From assembly GCA_020024755.1 (NCBI GenBank), contig JAHHTH010000001.1:366830-430829 (forward strand): a stretch of DNA of 64,000 nt, read 5' to 3'. The position numbers and the translations under genes are program-made. The notes beneath the pieces are model-generated. The model searched no databases. It was given only the letters and a program-made list of their open reading frames with translations, and was not told the DNA's origin. The DNA is from Mycoplasmataceae bacterium. Its GTDB lineage: Bacteria; Bacillota_I; Bacilli_A; Mycoplasmatales; Mycoplasmoidaceae. Below, piece after piece: positions 22,576 to 31,182 of the stretch (within the stretch, counting starts at the first letter, position 1; every line of letters begins with the position of its first letter).

Positions 22576-22606
22576 ATAATACCCCCCCCCCGAAGCATTT
22601 TGTCAA
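22576..22606 (-). promoter_or_regulatory. Promoter with poly-G spacer: probable phase switch of the giant surface gene
   Basis: On the minus strand: TTGACA (22606-22601), 19-nt spacer, TATTAT (22581-22576). Ten of the 19 spacer bases are an uninterrupted G run (C10 at 22582-22591 on the plus strand), an extreme outlier in so AT-rich a genome. Slippage by two would give the optimal 17-nt spacing. The poly-A switch of M. hyorhinis vlp promoters is the closest known design. Confidence 0.8.
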
Positions 22607-22704
22607 GTCCAAAATGCATTTTCTTGTAACTTTTTCTTTTTCTGAGTTAATCCGTTTTTGTGGATAGAAGGGGACTCTAGTAGAAGTTTTAGAGTAGATA
22701 AAAA

Positions 22705-22741
22705 AATAGAGATAGACGAGTAATGAGCATCTATCTCTATT
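22705..22741 (-). terminator. Strong terminator of an unidentified minus-strand transcript
   Basis: A 12-bp perfect stem (AATAGAGATAGA / TCTATCTCTATT). The A6 at 22699-22704 gives a T-tail only on the minus strand. No protein gene lies upstream on that strand, so it may end a small RNA started near 23026, and it also insulates the giant gene's promoter. Confidence 0.7.
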
Positions 22742-22980
22742 CAAAACTTATTTAATCTAATCTATTCAATTCTACTTTGATTATGTGTTTATTATGTGTT
22801 GTATTTTGTGAATAAATATCTGATATTCTAGAATAAATAATTTTATGTGGGTTTAATAAAGAAATGAAAAACTAGAAAGGGGTGAAAGATCTAGTTTATT
22901 ACATTCTACCAACAAAAGCGTAACATGTAGAATGCCCCACATTTCACATTATACATAATCTCATTCTATACTTGCTAGAT

Positions 22981-23053
22981 TAAATATAACTGCTATTTAA
23001 GGACTCAGACTTTAATAGTTTTACTATTATAGACCCCCTTAAAAGGGTTAAAA
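22981..23053. repeat. 71-73 bp direct repeat, left copy
   Basis: Begins TAAATATAACTGCT and runs through GGACTCAGACTTTAATAGTT to GTTAAAA. The right copy is at 30377-30447 with only about five differences including two 1-nt gaps. The pair brackets the accessory genes. The reverse strand of each copy contains GGGGTCTATAAT, a possible -10. Confidence 0.9.
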
Positions 23054-23171
23054 ATTTTTCTTAAGGTGTAAACTATTACTCTTTTTTTAATTTCATACTA
23101 AACCAATTTTAGTCTTATGTGGTGTTCTATTTCATGCTCAAAATTAAGATTTTTATACTTTTTTTAAAGAT

Positions 23172-23195
23172 ATTTTCATCACTTTTGTAATTTTT
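23172..23195. repeat. 24-bp inverted repeat, copy 2 (partner at 13080-13103)
   Basis: Exact reverse complement of 13080-13103. Together they flank the coiled-coil gene and the giant surface gene in inverted orientation. Confidence 0.7.
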
Positions 23196-23284
23196 TATGA
23201 AATACTCATAATTGAATTCTATTTTTGTCACAAAAAATAACCTTGAATCTCATAAAAAATTTAAAAAATATTTATAAAATATAA

Positions 23285-23350
23285 TTTTTTGCTGAAAAAA
23301 CAACAAAAGATTAGTAATTTTTTGCTGAAAAAACACCAAAATATTATAAT
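23285..23350 (+). promoter_or_regulatory. Promoter with tandem operator-like repeats for the island ATPase
   Basis: TTTTTTGCTGAAAAAACA occurs at 23285-23302 and 23318-23335, 33 bp apart. The second copy supplies TTGCTG (-35, 23322-23327), 17 nt before TATAAT (23345-23350). The ATG follows 6 nt later without an SD. A repressor bound at the repeats would cover the -35. Confidence 0.65.
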
Positions 23351-23356
23351 TAATGT

Positions 23357-24688
23357 ATGTATTTAAGAAGAAATATTGATATAAAATTCAAGGAATGAAT
23401 CAACAATCCATCTAAAAAACCATTAGTTGTTGCTGGAAGCAGACAATGTGGTAAAACTACCACTGTCTTAAAAGTTGCTAATGAACATTTTAAACATGTC
23501 TATTACATCGATTTCTTAGAAAGAGCAAATATCAAATATGTTGAATCATTAAAGAGTGATCCTTCCATTGATAATCTAAAAAGGATCATTATGTCAATTT
23601 ATGCAAATGCAACATTTGACAAAGATTCTGTAGTTATAATAGATGAAGTACAAGAGGTATTAGATTTTTATCCAGAATTAAAAACAATTAACCAATCACA
23701 TAAAGATATTAATTTAATAGTACTAGGAAGCTACTTAGGAACAAAAATCTTCACAAACAATATTTCTATCCCAGTTGGGCAAACTAATAAAATAGAAATG
23801 CATTCTTTAGGGTTTGATGAATTTTTGATGAATGTCAATAGCTCGCTATATGATCAATTAATTAACTCTTTTCACCACAAGCAAATCAAATCTCAATTGC
23901 ATCTTGATTTAATTGATGCACTTAACGCTTATTTAATCACTGGTGGATTCCCAGAAACTGTTTGTGCTTTCATTAAAAACAAATGTAAATTCAATAATGA
24001 AATTTATGACATTAGAAAAAATATTTTGGAAGATTATGCACATGATATTCATAAATATTTAGATATAGATAGAAAAACTAAGGCTGAACAAATTTTTAAT
24101 CATGCTCTTAAAACTATGGGAGAACCAAACAACAACTTTACTATCTCTACAATTAAAAAGTGTGCAAGATATAAAGACTATGAATTTGTTATCAATCTAT
24201 TAACAAAAGCTCATATTGCTTATAAGGTTGATAATTGTCAATCTCTAACATTTCCATTAGAACCAAAAGACACTATGAATAAATTTAAACTTTATTTCAA
24301 TGATATTTCCTTAATCACTGCTCATTACAATATTTGTTATGAAGATTTGCAAGATCCAAAATTTAAATTTATAAAAGGAAATATCATTGAAAACTATGTT
24401 ATGGATGAATTGATAAGAAACAATATAAAACCTTACTTTCATACATTTAAATTTGAGACTGATGGAGTTCAAGGCACAAATCAATATGAACTTGATTGTG
24501 TATATGAATCTAAATTAGATGTTCATGTACTTGAAATCAAAAGTGGTACTTCTAGAAAATCGCCTAGCATACAAAAATTAAAGACTATAAATAATAAAGT
24601 ATTACCTAGAAAACTTTCATTAAATAGTGAAATTGATGAGTTTAACTTGCCCTTATATTTAGCATTTACAATTGGTAAAGATATTTAA
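23357..24688 (+). CDS. AAA_14/DUF4143-type P-loop ATPase with PD-(D/E)XK-like C-terminus
   Basis: 443 aa. Seen: N-terminal MYLRRNIDIKFKEWIN, Walker A GSRQCGKTT at 27-35 and Walker B VVIIDEVQEV at about 92-101. A winged-helix-like middle has LITGGFPETV, typical of this family, and the C-terminal DUF4143 region carries ELD...VLEIKSG, the spacing of a PD-(D/E)XK nuclease fold. The family is widespread and usually mobile or accessory; its biochemical role is poorly known. Start ATG 23357 gives the expected N-terminus and lies 6 nt after a -10; an out-of-frame ATG at 23353 is rejected. It is the first gene inside the island bounded by direct repeats. TGA at 23396-23398 is read as Trp. Confidence 0.9.
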
Positions 24689-24720
24689 AAATAAAAAACA
24701 TTAGTTTACTCATATGAGTT

Positions 24721-24873
24721 CTAATAACTATTTAGTGCATTTATTTTATTGACATCTCCATAAGATGTTGTTCAATCACTTTCTTTTTGAAGTATTTGTC
24801 CATATATTTGACAATCAATTAGTAATGATAAAATAGTCGTCAAAACAGCACCTGAAATCGCTTCATCATTACC
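24721..24873 (-). pseudogene. Possible C-terminal gene remnant
   Basis: A minus-strand frame of 50 codons with one TGA (Trp) and no start codon contains GAVLTTILSLLIDCQIYGQ and ends at a TAG at 24721-24723. An in-frame TAA lies just upstream. Composition looks protein-like but I cannot assign a family. It fills the 329-nt gap between the ATPase and higB. Confidence 0.3.
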
Positions 24874-24875
24874 TT

Positions 24876-24892
24876 AAAGTGTAATACACTTT
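24876..24892. promoter_or_regulatory. Palindrome, possible operator of the higBA module
   Basis: AAAGTGTA-A-TACACTTT is a perfect 8-bp inverted repeat with a one-base centre, 126 nt upstream of higB. HigA-type antitoxins usually bind such palindromes. Confidence 0.45.
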
Positions 24893-24925
24893 CATGAAAA
24901 AAATCACAAATGTATTATTAATTCA

Positions 24926-24941
24926 TTTTTTGCTTAAAAAA
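24926..24941. promoter_or_regulatory. Third copy of the TTTTTTGCT-N-AAAAAA motif, upstream of higB
   Basis: TTTTTTGCTTAAAAAA matches the two operator-like repeats before the ATPase except for one base. This suggests shared control of both island transcripts. Confidence 0.4.
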
Positions 24942-25017
24942 TGCCTTAATAATACTCTCAATATTACAAAAATAAAAAAATTAAATATTTTTAACTTTTA
25001 TGTTATCATATAGTCAT

Positions 25018-25335
25018 ATGATAGTAAAATGTGATGAAAAAAGGTATGATAAATTCAAGAGAGATTCGACTAGAAAACCAGAAATGGTACAAAAGTTTGA
25101 TGATTTTGAAACTTACATCCAAATGGCAGAGGTATCTATTAATGCCTATGAATTATCTACTATCCCTTGAAAATGAAAGAAAATTCACAAGCTTATAGGT
25201 AATCGAGCAAACCAATATGCATTTGGTATCTCACCAAGAGATAGATCCATCTGCTATGGTAACGAAAGAAAAGCCCTATACTTATCTGAAGTAACTGAAT
25301 TAGAGATTATTGAGTTTATGGAAGACTATCACTAG
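25018..25335 (+). CDS. higB: HigB/RelE-family toxin (probable mRNA interferase)
   Basis: 105 aa with TGA read as Trp twice (IPWKWKKIH). HigB toxins are small RelE-fold ribosome-dependent mRNA endonucleases. Seen: IHKLIGNRANQYAFGIS corresponds to the family pattern LHxLKGxRxGxYxIxI, followed by RSICYGNE and the terminal TELEIIEFMEDYH, like the HigB end VEIVDYH. Because of the two TGA codons it is easily missed. The next gene begins 13 nt later behind an AGGAGG SD and encodes the matching HigA-type antitoxin, so toxin-first order is as expected for higBA. Activity is inferred. Confidence 0.8.
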
Positions 25336-25347
25336 AGGAGGTACACA

Positions 25348-26289
25348 ATGCTTAGAAAATTCCCAGCTAGCCACTTTATTAAAATGGCCATGGAAATAAA
25401 AGATATGAGTGCTGAAGAATTAGCTAGACAAAGTAATGTTCCTGCAGCTGAAATATCAATGATTTTAAACAACAAAACTCCTTTTACCATCAAAAATGAT
25501 GTCAAGATAGGTCCAGTTTTAGATTATCCTATTGGTTTCTTATCTAGACTAGAAAGCGTTTATCAAGAGTGAAGACTTTATCAACTAGAAAACTGAAAAG
25601 AGATAAAAGTTGAAGATTATTGCTTTTGCTATCGTAAGCACAAAAATGTAAATGAGGAAAAATTTAAAAAGACCATCATCTCTGCTGCTAGGAAAATTAA
25701 AGAAGAAGAAAATGCTATTAAACTACAAAAAGATTTCAATAGTATATTTTATAATGACTATCTGGCTTTAATTGATGATATTTGTGATGCCCATGATTTT
25801 AAGGAAGCAGTTTTGAAATTAAATTCTTGAGGTATCAATATTTACTTATTTGATGGAGTCAATATTAGAGGATTTAGTAAGATGTTTCAAAACAAGATGT
25901 TTGTTTTTATAAATGAAAAATTAAATTTAACCATTGATAGTTTTATCATGACATTGACTCATGAACTCATTCACCATTTGAATTTATCCGATCAAAAAAT
26001 CAAATTCAATTTAGTAGATGACAAAAAACAAGAAGAAGAAATAGATAATATTGCAATTAACTATATGCTCAAAGAACACAAAGAAACTATTAATGATGCT
26101 TTATCAAATAATGATCTAAAAGATGTGTCAATAAAAACTATTAAAACATGAGCAGAAGCTTTATCTATCAATTGAATTTTTCTATTTGGTTACATTTGTT
26201 ATTATTTCAAAAACTATAGCTTAAGAAATACATCGAAAGAAATTTTAATTAATTACAAGGATCAATTATGACTAGACAAAAATATTTAA
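25348..26289 (+). CDS. higA: HigA-type antitoxin fused to ImmA/IrrE metallopeptidase
   Basis: 313 aa. Residues 5-70 form a HigA-like helix-turn-helix (FIKMAMEIKDMSAEELARQS, then NVPAAEISMILNNKTPFT). Residues 130-265 are an ImmA/IrrE zinc peptidase domain with HELIHH at 205-210 and a downstream acidic helix EEEIDNIAINYML. Such fusions are known beside HigB toxins: the HTH part represses the operon and neutralises the toxin, and the peptidase may cleave a repressor. SD AGGAGG is 6 nt before the ATG. The stop lies 22 nt inside the next gene, implying co-translation of a third component. TGA Trp codons at about 25570, 25594, 25828, 26149, 26173 and 26269. Confidence 0.85.
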
Positions 26290-27425
26290 TCAATTTAAAT
26301 CACTACTTCAGTTTTAAATCAATGGATGAATATTCAATGTGAGTGGATGGTATTTATGTGAGTTCATGCCATTTGAAAAAAGATAAATTACTAAAACTAA
26401 TTTCGTCAAAAGAAGTGGGTTGTTTACCGTTATATATTGATTTCTTCCATTATGCAGTTACTTCAGAAATTAACTACAACGATGCCATGAAGTTACAAAT
26501 GCAAGATAAAGTAATTGATGAAATTTGAATTGAGGACAACTTAGTTAAATTAATTATACTTAATCAAACTAAGCAAGCAAGAGATAAGATTGAACAAGCT
26601 ATTCTAGCATGAATTGATTTAGTTAATAATTCTAATCAAGAGTTCCATTATGCCATTCCTTTGCCAATGATTCAAAAAGGAGAAATATATCAAACAATCC
26701 TTGACATGTACAAAGATATTCTAATAGCTAATAAATCATTAATTAAAGATGTGCAAAAATTTGCTCACATTGTACTTAAAGTTGGTGATGATGTTGATGA
26801 AAAAAATTTATCTACCATTAATGAAATAATTTCACAATTAGATATTAAAGACGTGTTTTTGAGTATTTGAAGAAAGGATGATGTCTTATTATCAAATCAA
26901 GAAGAACTTGAAAAAATCAACTGAACTATTAATCAACTAATAGAAAGAGATGTCAATATTTACTTAAATTATTTACATAATGAACTATTTTATTTCCAAA
27001 GCAAGCAAGATAAACCATTGAATTATGTATTAGGTACTTTTGATCAAACTAAAGTCCTATCACCAAATATTAAATGAATGAGTGAGCCAACTAACATAGC
27101 AAAACTACCAATCTATATTTTTGAAGAAGATTATTGTGTTAGTTTTAGATATGATTTGAAACTAGACATGATTAACTTAGATATGCTAAAGGGAAGAAAA
27201 TTAGAGAGCATGAATACTAAAATTTCATTCATGTACAATACTAAAACTATGATTGAATTGCTACAAAGTGATTGTAGTACAATCTTAAACAACGTAATCA
27301 AAAAATTAAATAATGTAGCTAATAATGAATCTAAAAGAAATATGTTTGCAAAAGCTGCTAAATATTCCTTAAAAGATTATCTAGATGTATATGAGAGTGC
27401 TTTAAATTTTTGTAAACATAAATAA
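26268..27425 (+). CDS. Unrecognised 385-aa protein coupled to higA-immA
   Basis: It starts inside the end of the HigA-ImmA gene (22-nt overlap). It is largely helical, Lys/Asp/Asn-rich, with no signal peptide or membrane helix. Segments include CHLKKDKLLKLISSKEVGCL, KQARDKIEQAILAWIDLVNN and a C-terminal beta-rich part followed by a helix (YSLKDYLDVYESALNF). TGA Trp codons at 26341, 26527, 26611, 26869, 26923 and 27076. No catalytic motif that I recognise. The tight coupling suggests a partner or client of the ImmA peptidase or toxin, perhaps an effector. That is inference only. Confidence 0.75.
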
Positions 27426-27472
27426 TAAGTTGCAGAATTTAATCATTACAAAAAACTAAGAAAGGGTCAGAA

Positions 27473-29539
27473 ATGAAATTATTAGATTTAAACGTAGAAA
27501 CCAAAAAATATTTGTATAAGTATATCCTAACATTAGCAATTAATAAAAAGGATGCTCCCAATAATTTAGCAGGAAATAATTTTAATTTCTATTTTGGGGA
27601 CCAAACAAATGAAAATCGAAGAAAAATAATTGATGATTTAATTGAATTCAATTTGATTGATAGATCATCAAATACTATTGATAAAGATGTATTGCTTGAA
27701 TTTGGAGATATAGATAATTTAGTTGAAGTAAATACAAAAACTGTTTTAAATTCATCATATGAATCAATTTTTGATTTCTACGATTCTACCCATAATAGAT
27801 ACTTGCCAGAGGGTGTGGCTATTGATGAAAGAGCCTTCACATCAAAAGCTATTACATTTCTCGATACTAACAGTAAAGAAAAGTACAAACTATCAGCAGT
27901 CAAAAGTGATAATGACCAGCTAATTAATCAATTAGAAATTTATAGCATTTCAGAATTAACTCTTACTATTGATAAGGACAATAATGAAACTCATTCTAAA
28001 ATATATAATGCTATTTTCAAGGATTGTGATCAAAAGAAATTTGCTCCTGATGTTATTCTAACTACTAAAATATTTGGATTTCCACTATCTAATTATTGCG
28101 TTGAATACAAATTTAATAAATGAAGAAATGATAACCTTAGAAAGGTGTCTAAATTCAAAGATTTTATAAAATGTATTATTTACCTTCTAAAGTATCCTAA
28201 TATTGATGGTGCCATGATAATATTTACTGAATTGTTAGATGATAGCTTGGAAAATAAAGAAAATAGAACAAGGCTATTTCAAACTATTAATAATATAGAG
28301 CAAAAACAAATATCAATAGATGAATCCATAGAAAAAATAAATAATCAATTGATAAAGAGACAAGATGCAACTGCACAGGATGCAAATGTGATATTTGGTC
28401 AAAATGGTTATGAAAACCAAATCATACTATTAAGAAATATTCGTCAAAAGTCTGGTGATAATGAAGTAACCAATGAATATGACATTGAAAGTGCTGAAGT
28501 TAAAGAAAGATTGATTAGTATTTTTTATGGTATTATTGATGATTATTACCAAAAGCTATTAAATATCAATGCAATTGTTAAAGACATTAATGATTTACAA
28601 TTTAATCACTACCTTAAAATAGCACTATCAGAAAATCCATTACTCAATAAAATAGAAAATAAAATACAAGCTGTCCGTAATGCTAATGAAGCTTTGAATT
28701 ATATTATTACAGATGATTCAATTTTAGTTAGTAAAGAAATAACTGTTTTTGAAAAGTTAGAAAATGAGCTAAAAAAATTACCAAAAGGTAATGAAGCTAT
28801 TTACTCAAGCTCACTCATTAGAATAAATGTTTTCTTGATTTTATGTGATATTGTAAAAGGCCGTACCATTGAATCAAAAGAATTATTTAGTGATTTCCTA
28901 AAACAAAATGATGATAATAACATGGACAAAGTAAAATCTTACAAACAAGCTTTCAAGGTAATAGAAGAATTTTATCGAAATAATAAAGATGACGTGTTAT
29001 GTCTTGTTAAATATTGGTTTAATGAGTGAAGAAACAAACCTGATATAAAACAAAATATTAAAGAAGCTTACTATGACTCTATTAATGTATCTAATAAAAA
29101 AGTTAGAATTCTTATTGCTATTGAAAAATTAAAGATATGTCAGTTTTTGAAAGTAAATGAAGATAATCAAGAGTTAATTTCTGAATTTAAAGAGGTTCCT
29201 CACTTTTGAAAGTATAGTGAAATCAAGAATATTAATCACAAATTTTACAACATCATTGATAAATCAATTTATTCAGAAAAAAATATAAATAAAAAAGATA
29301 TTGATCTATCAAGAGAGAAACTAGAAAAAAAATTAAATAGTATTTACAAATTTATTGATGGTAATTGAATGAAAATAAATATTGAGAAATGAACTGATTC
29401 AGATAACAAACAATATATTCCAACAAGAAGTGAATATTTGGAAGTTAATGAACAAATCATTAAGCATATTAAAGAATTAAACGATTTATTGCCGCAATTA
29501 TCTACATATGTATTTACTAAGCGTAATAAAAAGTCATAA
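27473..29539 (+). CDS. Unrecognised 688-aa cytoplasmic protein of the island
   Basis: Start ATG 27473 behind AGAAAGGG. No signal or membrane helix. The first 220 residues form a mixed alpha/beta domain (includes YLPEGVAIDERAFTSKAITF); the rest is highly helical and charged, with likely coiled coils around residues 255-300 (NNIEQKQISIDESIEKINNQ) and 590-640. Six or so TGA codons read as Trp. The last 23 nt overlap the convergent gene 29517-30284. I recognise no family. Long helical proteins beside toxin-antitoxin and ATPase genes are often defence components, but no nuclease, helicase or protease motif was seen. Confidence 0.75.
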
Positions 29540-30284
29540 TATTTTCTCTGATTTCATTATGTATTTTAGCTAACTTTTCACTTATACCAGTTTTATTCAA
29601 AAGAATATCTAATCATATAAAATTCTTTAAAACAACTTGATCAAGAAAGATCAATTGTAAATTGACATACAATAAACCATTTTCAAATTTAGTATAAAAA
29701 TCATTTGTTCACACAAACTTGACGTTCTTGTCTACTATAAATTTCTTGATAGTATTCAATTGAGATTGACTAATAAATTTTTCAATATCGAAGATCATGT
29801 TCTCTTGATAAAATTCATTAATAAAAGTTCCACCGAATGTTCTATTTGGGAACAGCTCTCCATTAATAACCTTTTCAAACTTTATTTTGATATCTTGACG
29901 TATATGTCTAAATATATAATGTCAGCATTCTGTTGCATCATTTATATCTGATTTCTTATATTTAATAGTTATTGTGGCTTCACTATCATTCATTTCAAAA
30001 GATCTTGCATTGAAATCATCATTAAGCAAATGTTTAATTTTATAATTTGTTCCCAGAAGCTTAATTTCATTTGAAAAAATATCAATTAAGCATTCTGTAC
30101 CTCTATATGGATATCTAACTCTATAAAAACTTAGTGCTGTCTCTCTTTTTTCTTTATTAGTTTGACTATATATTTCATACTCATCAGATTCCGGAAGAAA
30201 TAAAGTTAATAATCCATAATTATTAATATCAACATTCATATTTTTATATTTACCACTTTTTACAGATATATTAACTAAAGACAT
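29517..30284 (-). CDS. Unrecognised 255-aa island protein, convergent and overlapping
   Basis: Start ATG 30284 with SD GAAAGGAG; stop TAG at 29517-29519, inside the 3' end of the plus-strand gene. N-terminal half is beta-rich (MNVDINNYGLLTLFLPESDE), C-terminal half mixed (WHYIFRHIRQDIKIKFEKV; FVWTNDFYTKFENGLLYVN). No signal peptide or membrane helix. The direct repeat right copy (30377-30447) lies 93 nt upstream and carries a minus-strand TATAAT, so it could supply the promoter. Family unknown. Confidence 0.7.
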
Positions 30285-30376
30285 TGATTCTCCTTTCTAA
30301 TTAGCAAAAATTGTATAATTCATTATAGTTCTACCATGAACTAAATCTAATAACATTATTTTTCTATGAATGAGCT

Positions 30377-30447
30377 TAAATATAACTGCTTTTTAGGACT
30401 CAGACTTTAATAGTTTTACTATTATAGACCCCTTAAAAACGTTAAAA
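30377..30447. repeat. 71-73 bp direct repeat, right copy
   Basis: Matches 22981-23053 with about five differences. It marks the right boundary of the ATPase-toxin-unknown gene set. See the left copy. Confidence 0.9.
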
Positions 30448-30489
30448 TTATTTCATTATGTATGTTAAGTAATATCTTTAACATTTTAA

Positions 30490-30630
30490 ATGAATTTGAA
30501 ATTTTTTAAACAAAATTTCCCATTAAACGAATTACAGAACAGTGGTATTATTAATTGTAATGAAAGAATCTGCTTATACAAAATTGATGAAGACAAATAT
30601 AAAATGATTCTAAAACTATTAGGAGAATAA
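30490..30630 (+). CDS. 46-aa small protein upstream of the ASCH gene
   Basis: ATG at 30490, stop TAA 30628-30630, 2 nt before the ASCH ATG; its last codons (GGAGAA) serve as the SD of the next gene. The peptide includes NFPLNELQNSGIINCNERIC and a basic helical end. No SD of its own is clear. It may be a genuine coupled leader peptide or the trimmed C-terminus of a lost gene. Confidence 0.45.
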   Translation: MNLKFFKQNFPLNELQNSGIINCNERICLYKIDEDKYKMILKLLGE

Positions 30631-30632
30631 TT

Positions 30633-31001
30633 ATGAACATTTTATTACCAATTAAACCTGAATACTCTCAAAAAATATTAAATGGATCAAAGAAATTTGA
30701 ATTTAGAACTAGAATTGCAAAACAACCAATTGAAAAAATTTATATATATGAAACAAGTCCAACAATGAAGGTTGTTGGTGAAGTTAATGTACTAGGTATT
30801 CTAGAAGATAGTATTGAATCTCTTTGAAGAAAAACAAAGAATTTTGGTGGGATATGTAAAGAAGCATTTTTTAATTATTTCGGTAACAAACAAAAAGGCT
30901 ATGCTTACAAATTGGGTAGTTTTAATAAATACGATGAACCTATGAATCTTGAATCATTTAACATTGACTTTCCACCACAATCATATGTTTACATCAATTA
31001 A
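30633..31001 (+). CDS. ASCH-domain (PUA-like fold) protein
   Basis: 122 aa. The start LLPIKPEYSQKILNGSKKFE followed by FRTR is the ASCH signature (L-x-I-KPxYxxxIxxGxKxxExR), and VVGEVNVLGIL is the next strand. ASCH proteins have a PUA-like fold linked to RNA binding, and some hydrolyse modified nucleosides; the exact substrate is not readable here. TGA at 30825-30827 is read as Trp. SD GGAG is 9 nt upstream. It lies just outside the right direct repeat and ends before the shared-type terminator at 31086. Confidence 0.8.
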
Positions 31002-31085
31002 ACTATAAGACTAATCTAAATTATCAAAAACTATGAGAATTGAAAGGTATTCATAGTGCCATTATGGTATATTCTTTATAAAAAA

Positions 31086-31115
31086 TGAGAATTAGGTTTA
31101 ATTGCCTAGTTCTCA
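31086..31115 (+). terminator. Terminator of the ASCH gene
   Basis: TGAGAATTAGG / CCTAGTTCTCA with an 8-nt loop, then ATTTTATT. The arms are the same as the terminator at 13789-13816. Confidence 0.88.
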
Positions 31116-31182
31116 ATTTTATTAATCTAGTCTATATAGAAATAAACTCCCGATAAAAATAACATTTATTGATTAAATAGAA

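Larger units (their letters stand above)
22742..23284. other. Non-coding region left of the island; possible structured minus-strand RNA
   Basis: No long frame. CATTCTAC (22907-22914) pairs with GTAGAATG, and GGGG at about 22879 could pair with CCCC at about 22936 outside it. The minus strand has a TATAAT at 23031-23026 inside direct repeat copy 1 and a terminator at 22741-22705, which together would bound a transcript of about 310 nt. The 24-bp inverted repeat copy 2 is at 23172-23195. Confidence 0.4.

Noticed and set aside
22981..30447. CRISPR array from the 71-73 bp repeat
   Set aside because: Only two copies 7.4 kb apart and no cas genes; a direct-repeat pair fits better.
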